A program made the position numbers and the translations under genes. From Syntrophaceae bacterium UBA6112 (GTDB lineage: Bacteria; Desulfobacterota; Syntrophia; Syntrophales; UBA5619), in contig DIWG01000019.1 in NCBI GenBank assembly GCA_002423465.1, forward strand, positions 36,657 through 54,783: a stretch of 18,127 nucleotides of DNA, given 5' to 3'. Under the pieces are notes generated by a model, which was not told the DNA's origin, searched no databases, and saw only the letters and a program-made list of their open reading frames with translations. Each line of letters begins with the position of its first letter. The stretch's first letter is position 1. Below are positions 14,420 through 18,127 of the stretch, piece by piece.

Positions 14420-15292
14420 TTATTTCGAAAGGCTCCGTTGCAGTTTCTTCATGGTGGATGTGAAAATCCTCACCATATTGGAACTTCTGCGGTCTTTTAG
14501 GAAGATCAGATCGTAATCCACGAACAGATCCTCTTCGATTTCCGCCATGTGATACAGTCCTTCCTGAACATCCCGTTGAATGGTGAAGAGGGGAAAGAAT
14601 GCGCCGCCCATTCCCAGTTGCACCATGTGCCCGATTGCCGGCGGATTTTCACAGTCGATGCTGTTGGTGATGGTCAGATTTCTCGCGGCGAATTCGCGGA
14701 TCAGATAATCCCGCGTTGCGGATCCCTTCTCGGGGAGAATGATCTGATAATTCGCCAGTTCCTGAAGGCTGACCCGTTCGCCCATATCGTCTTTCGATAT
14801 GAACATCAGCTTCGTTTTCAATAGGGGAATGGAGACGATATTATCCGGATAGGGCAACCTCCCGATAACGGCCAGATGGTATTCGTAATCGACGACCTTG
14901 TCGAGGACCTCCTGGGACAATCCGGTGTAGATCTGGACTTTCACGTTACTGTGTTTTTCCTGAATGTCGAGCAGGACATTCGGCAGCACGTGATTTGAAA
15001 TGTATGGCGTCGAGCCGATGATCATGTTGTGGGTTTCGAAATTTTCCAGCTCCTTTTTCAATTCATTGAGAAGAAAAAAGATTTTCTCCGCATGACCGAA
15101 AACGATGTTCCCTTCCTCGGTTAGTTCAAAAGTTTTCTTGTTCCGTTTGATCAGAGGGACGGCGAAGCGTTTCTCCAGGGACTTCACCCGCATGCTGAGG
15201 GTCGGCTGGGAAACGTTCAACTGTTTCGCGGCAAGGGTGAAGCTCTTTGCCTTCGCAACCTCGAAAAATGCCTTCAGATGATTCACATTCAT
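14420..15292 (-). CDS. LysR-family transcriptional regulator
   Basis: The 290-residue protein has an N-terminal winged helix-turn-helix, MNVNHLKAFFEVAKAKSFTLAAKQLNVSQPTLSMRVKSLEKRF (1-43), and a periplasmic-binding-like effector domain from about residue 90 (MIIGSTPYISNHVLPNVLLDIQEKHSNVKVQIYTG). The ligand is unknown. Its base composition is clearly lower in GC than its neighbours (many stretches near 40-47% by eye), with AAA, ATT and TTT codons frequent, suggesting separate acquisition. It lies on the same strand as the dehydrogenase and TRAP genes but is separated from them by 407 bases. A likely promoter is at 15443-15471. GGGAG lies about 10 bases ahead of the ATG. A short plus-strand ORF with a strong ribosome binding site faces away from it. 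Confidence 0.92.
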   Translation of the reverse strand: MNVNHLKAFFEVAKAKSFTLAAKQLNVSQPTLSMRVKSLEKRFAVPLIKRNKKTFELTEEGNIVFGHAEKIFFLLNELKKELENFETHNMIIGSTPYISNHVLPNVLLDIQEKHSNVKVQIYTGLSQEVLDKVVDYEYHLAVIGRLPYPDNIVSIPLLKTKLMFISKDDMGERVSLQELANYQIILPEKGSATRDYLIREFAARNLTITNSIDCENPPAIGHMVQLGMGGAFFPLFTIQRDVQEGLYHMAEIEEDLFVDYDLIFLKDRRSSNMVRIFTSTMKKLQRSLSK

Positions 15293-15377
15293 GCTGTCCG
15301 CACTCCCGCTGTTTCCGTGGATTTCGCCCGAGCAATCATCTGGTTATTAACTTCCCGGGAGCCGCTTAGGAGGAAAA

Positions 15378-15431
15378 ATGAGGGAACTTCAAGGGGCAAC
15401 CCTGTACAACCGTTCAGGAGGTCTGTCCTGA
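15378..15431 (+). CDS. possible 17-residue ORF divergent from lysR
   Basis: ATG at 15378 follows AGGAGG with a four-base spacer, the best ribosome binding site in this gap, and encodes MRELQGATLYNRSGGLS before TGA at 15429. The 85 bases between it and lysR are a typical length for a LysR-controlled divergent promoter region. It may be the surviving start of a lost target gene, a leader peptide, or chance. I do not recognise it. Confidence 0.35.
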   Translation: MRELQGATLYNRSGGLS

Positions 15432-15442
15432 GAAGTTAACCC

Positions 15443-15471
15443 TTCATACTTGGATGGGCTTGGTTTGTCAA
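15443..15471 (-). promoter_or_regulatory. promoter for lysR
   Basis: On the minus strand TTGACA (15471-15466) is followed by exactly 17 bases and TATGAA (15448-15443), the same form as the ispB promoter. The predicted start near 15436 leaves a leader of about 143 bases before lysR. The -35 overlaps the palindrome TTGGTT-TGTC-AACCAA (15460-15475). Confidence 0.5.
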
Positions 15472-15504
15472 CCAATTTGATGAGAACACCAATTTGATAA
15501 GACA
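15460..15504. repeat. palindrome plus tandem 17-base direct repeats upstream of lysR
   Basis: A perfect palindrome with 6-bp arms (TTGGTT, TGTC, AACCAA; 15460-15475) overlaps the predicted lysR -35. It runs into two copies of a 17-base unit, 15471-15487 and 15488-15504, that agree at 14 positions and share ACCAATTTGAT. The placement on and just upstream of the -35 suits an operator for autoregulation. Confidence 0.5.
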
Positions 15505-15699
15505 GAGGATCGTGAGGTGGGCCGAAGCAGGATGACCTGAATGCGGCGGCAAGGTTCGGGTTGCATCCCCTGGAGGAGGCCCTTGACGATGGACGGCGCG
15601 CTCGGGTTTTCCAGGCAGACAGGTAGAGCGGCACCCCGATCATTGCGGCCGGCGGGATCGAAAAACAATGGCATCTGAGATAATGTGCGTCTCCTGGGA
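15505..15699. other. unassigned DNA downstream of the dehydrogenase gene
   Basis: No gene is supported. Short frames are open on both strands (for example ATG at 15674 on the minus strand, 68 residues), but none resembles a family I know and none has a good ribosome binding site. The GC content is high, like coding DNA here, so it may be decayed coding sequence. I see no terminator for the dehydrogenase gene. Confidence 0.4.
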
Positions 15700-16794
15700 T
15701 CAGGGTTTCACGGCCACGCGGATCGTTCTGCCCGATTCGGCGATCTTCAAACCGGTGTTGATTTCATCGAGCGACACCCTTTCGCCGACGATTTCGCCGA
15801 AGGGGAAACGATTCCGGGTCATCTGAAGGAAATCGACCGCCTTTTGCAGATGCAACGTATCGTAGTTGTGGACCCCCCTGATGGTGAGGCACTTGAAGAC
15901 GATATCGGAAGCGTCGCAGTTGAACATGGCGCCGGCAAAGGCGTTGCCTATTTCAACGAAACGGCCGCCCGTGCGCAGACACTTGAGGCCCAGCGGCAGG
16001 AGGGCGGGAAAGCCGGCCGACTCCATGACCGCATCGACGCCGAACCCGCCGGTGAGATCCTTGACCGTGTCGATCACTTCGTTATCGGTGAGTTCCTTCG
16101 AATTGATCGTATCGGTGGCGCCGAACTTCTTGACGAAATCGAGCCTGTGTTCCATGACGTCGGCCACGATGATCCGGCGGCAGCCATAGTGACTTGCCAG
16201 AGCAGCCGCGTAGACGCCGAGCGCCCCGGCGCCCTGGATGAGGACGTTTTCAAAAGGCCGGATCTCGATCGCGTCCCAGCCGGCCACCACCGTTGACAGT
16301 GCGCAGTTCGCCGGGGCGACCTGCTCGTCAGTCAGTTCGTCCGGGACCCGGATGACGCAGGTCCCCGGGGTGATGTAGCAGTATTCCGCAAATCCCCCGA
16401 CGAAATGGGGCCATTCGGCGCAACTGTCGTGACCGTACTTCTTCAGGCGGCTGCACTTCATCATCAGCCCCTTTTCCCGGCAGAAGTAACATTTCCCGCA
16501 GTTGTCCATGATGGTCCAGGTGATCCGGTCTCCCACCCGCAGGGGGTTGTTTCCCGAATCCATGGTCACGCCCGCGCCGATTTCGACGATATGGCCGACG
16601 ATTTCGTGACCCAGGATGATCGGCAGCGGCGATTTTCTCCGGCCCGTCCAGGTATGCAGGTCCGAGCCGCAGATCGTGCAGCAGGTGATCCGAACCAGAA
16701 TGCAGCCGGGACCCACGTCCGGGAGAGGATACTCCCGGATCTCCAACTCCTTCTTGGCCGCAGTCATCACGGCGGCCCTTCCTGTTTTACTCAT
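15700..16794 (-). CDS. zinc-dependent alcohol dehydrogenase (MDR family)
   Basis: The 364-residue protein has all the zinc ligands of a classical medium-chain dehydrogenase: catalytic C42 (TICGSDLHT), H63-E64 (GHEIVGH) and C164 (ANCALS), and structural C99, C102, C105 and C114. The nucleotide site is GAGALG (188-193), with D212 at the end of the second strand (IVADVMEHR), which favours NAD over NADP. Loop sequences such as WPHFVGGFAEYCYITPGT resemble dehydrogenases annotated as threonine/sorbitol-like or phosphonate-associated; the substrate is not decided. It lies 15 bases after the TRAP permease gene, with AGAGGG before its ATG, so it is probably cotranscribed and oxidises the imported compound or a product of it. 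Confidence 0.93.
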   Translation of the reverse strand: MSKTGRAAVMTAAKKELEIREYPLPDVGPGCILVRITCCTICGSDLHTWTGRRKSPLPIILGHEIVGHIVEIGAGVTMDSGNNPLRVGDRITWTIMDNCGKCYFCREKGLMMKCSRLKKYGHDSCAEWPHFVGGFAEYCYITPGTCVIRVPDELTDEQVAPANCALSTVVAGWDAIEIRPFENVLIQGAGALGVYAAALASHYGCRRIIVADVMEHRLDFVKKFGATDTINSKELTDNEVIDTVKDLTGGFGVDAVMESAGFPALLPLGLKCLRTGGRFVEIGNAFAGAMFNCDASDIVFKCLTIRGVHNYDTLHLQKAVDFLQMTRNRFPFGEIVGERVSLDEINTGLKIAESGRTIRVAVKP

Positions 16795-16809
16795 CTGGAT
16801 CCCTCTTTC

Positions 16810-18126
16810 CTATCCGAACAGAATCTTGGGCAGCCACAGGGCAATCTGCGGGAAATTGTAGATGAGGAGCACGCCCAATCCCTGCAATGCCATGAAAGGC
16901 ATCATCCCCAGATAGATGTCCTTCAGCTCCCATTCCGGCATGATCGCCTTGAGGTAGTACGCCGAGAGGGCGACCGGCGGAGAGAGCCAGCAGGTCTGCA
17001 AAGTAACGGCCAGAACGATGGCGAACCAGATCATGTTCACATTAAGCCCGTTGAGAACCGGAAGGAAGATCGGGACAATGACCACCACGATCGGGACCCA
17101 TTCCAGGGGCCACCCCAGGACGAAGCAGACGATCAGAATCCCGACGATGAAGACCCAGGGCGGCATGTTCCAGGACAGCAACGTATCGGCGATGAACTTG
17201 GGCGTTCCCATGGAGGAAAAGACCGCCCCCATGAAGGTGGATGCCGCCAGAAGGATCATCACCATGCTTGTGGTTTCGGCGGTTCGATAGGCCGATTCCT
17301 TGACGAGTTTGAAGGTAAGGCGTCCGTTGGCCGCCGTGACCACCACCGCGCCCAGGCAGCCGAGGGCCGCCCCTTCCGTGGGCGTGGCCAAGCCGGTGAG
17401 GATGGTGCCCAGGGTGACGAGGATCAGAACAGCCGGCGGCACCAGGCCGACGAAGAATTCACGGATGATGAAGCTCTTGGTAACGTCGAGGTCCTCATCG
17501 GAGAGGGGCGGACCCAGCTCGGGTTTGATCATCACCCGTACCATCGTGTAGAAAATATAAATGCCGGCGAGCATCAACCCCGGGATGATGGCGGCTGCGT
17601 AAAGCCGCGCGACGGAGACCTGAAAAACCGGTCCCATGACCACGAGCATGACACTCGGGGGGATCAGGATGCCCAGGGTCCCGCCGGCGCAGATCGTTCC
17701 GGCGGACAACCCCTGATCGTACCCCGCCTTTTTCATGACCGGGGCGGCCATCAAACCGATGATGGTGACCGATGCGCCGACGATGCCCGTGGCCGCGGCG
17801 AACAGTGCCGCCGAGAAAATGGTTCCCAGGTAGAGGGAGCCCCTGAGTCGGCCGGAGATGAGCTGCACCGCATGGAACAGCCGTTCCATGAGTCCCGCGC
17901 TCTCCAGGATGCAACCCATGAAGGTAAAGAGGGCCACCGCCGCCAGGACCGTGTCCATCATCGTTCCGAAGAACGAATAGGTCATCAGGTGAAACACCTT
18001 GGGCCCGAGACCGATATAACCGAATATCGCGCCGAGGGTGATCAGCGTGAAGGATATGGGAAACCCAACGCATATAAAGAAGAAGAGGCCCACCAGCAGA
18101 ACCAGGCCGTACATTTCCAAAGTCAT
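16810..18126 (-). CDS. dctM: TRAP transporter large permease subunit (DctM)
   Basis: The 438-residue protein consists almost wholly of hydrophobic helices and carries the signature of TRAP large membrane subunits, SAGTICAGGTLGILIPPSVMLVVMG. It also has the N-terminal MYGLVLLVGLFFFICVGFPISFTLITLG and the C-terminal SPPVALSAYYLKAIMPEW region. TRAP systems use a sodium or proton gradient to import organic acids captured by a periplasmic binding protein. The length is normal, so the ATG at 18126 is probably the true start, but only one base precedes it and no ribosome binding site can be judged; M5 is an alternative. The small subunit (DctQ) and binding protein (DctP) are expected just beyond the right edge. 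The dehydrogenase follows 15 bases downstream. Confidence 0.94.
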   Translation of the reverse strand: MTLEMYGLVLLVGLFFFICVGFPISFTLITLGAIFGYIGLGPKVFHLMTYSFFGTMMDTVLAAVALFTFMGCILESAGLMERLFHAVQLISGRLRGSLYLGTIFSAALFAAATGIVGASVTIIGLMAAPVMKKAGYDQGLSAGTICAGGTLGILIPPSVMLVVMGPVFQVSVARLYAAAIIPGLMLAGIYIFYTMVRVMIKPELGPPLSDEDLDVTKSFIIREFFVGLVPPAVLILVTLGTILTGLATPTEGAALGCLGAVVVTAANGRLTFKLVKESAYRTAETTSMVMILLAASTFMGAVFSSMGTPKFIADTLLSWNMPPWVFIVGILIVCFVLGWPLEWVPIVVVIVPIFLPVLNGLNVNMIWFAIVLAVTLQTCWLSPPVALSAYYLKAIMPEWELKDIYLGMMPFMALQGLGVLLIYNFPQIALWLPKILFG

Positions 18127-18127
18127 T

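Noticed and set aside
15389..15674. two overlapping minus-strand frames (84 and 68 residues) upstream of lysR
   Set aside because: Neither has a ribosome binding site or a recognisable motif, and they overlap the lysR promoter elements.
1..18127. tRNA or rRNA genes, CRISPR arrays and complete insertion sequences
   Set aside because: I looked for cloverleaf ends, regularly spaced repeats and transposase motifs by eye and found none; small or diverged examples could be missed without a covariance search.

Overview
The window is a GC-rich (roughly 60% or more by eye), gene-dense piece of bacterial chromosome. The gene mix points to an anaerobic or microaerobic Gram-negative bacterium of the deltaproteobacterial (Desulfobacterota, Syntrophia-like) type: a C_GCAxxG_C_C redox protein, a VKOR-type oxidase with a DsbC-type isomerase, a TRAP carboxylate transporter, and a long-chain polyprenyl synthase for quinone side chains. 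The lineage is inferred from gene content and was not tested by any search. I see no rRNA, tRNA, CRISPR array, phage module or complete insertion sequence.

Layout, left to right. (1) 1-2720, plus strand: a DUF255/thioredoxin-domain protein missing its N-terminus, overlapping an MNT nucleotidyltransferase antitoxin gene, which overlaps a HEPN (HepT/DUF86) gene whose RX4HXY catalytic motif has lost both R and H. (2) 2742-3956, minus: NADP-type isocitrate dehydrogenase. (3) 4278-5057, plus: an atypical SDR lacking the YxxxK motif, with its own promoter and a convincing intrinsic terminator. (4) 5336-6910, plus: bifunctional NAD(P)H-hydrate repair enzyme NnrD, behind a promoter whose -10 box sits inside a perfect 9-bp inverted repeat. 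(5) 6911-7905: a scarred zone with an ABC-F ATPase remnant, an intact hemolysin III family gene, and the truncated 3' end of the VKOR gene.

(6) 7906-10659, minus: an envelope redox and proteolysis group, dsbC, then an M29 aminopeptidase, then a VKOR-thioredoxin fusion. (7) 10935-11696, plus: a two-gene STAS/HATPase partner-switching pair with no phosphatase or sigma factor beside it. (8) 11703-12671, minus: long-chain polyprenyl diphosphate synthase. (9) 13026-14406, plus: a C_GCAxxG_C_C protein and an EamA exporter. (10) 14420-18126, minus: a lower-GC LysR regulator, a 407-base gap with structured repeats and a small ORF with a strong ribosome binding site, then a zinc alcohol dehydrogenase directly downstream of a TRAP transporter large subunit.

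How the genes may work together. DsbC and VKOR would form and proofread disulfides in the periplasm. The TRAP permease and dehydrogenase look like an uptake-plus-oxidation module, possibly controlled by the nearby LysR protein. Several promoters share the form TTGAC(A/G)-N17-TATGAA. I found no clear evidence of a wholly new system. The most informative oddities are the motif-dead HEPN gene, the dyad around the nnrD -10 box, the twin scars around the hemolysin III gene, and the lysR upstream region.
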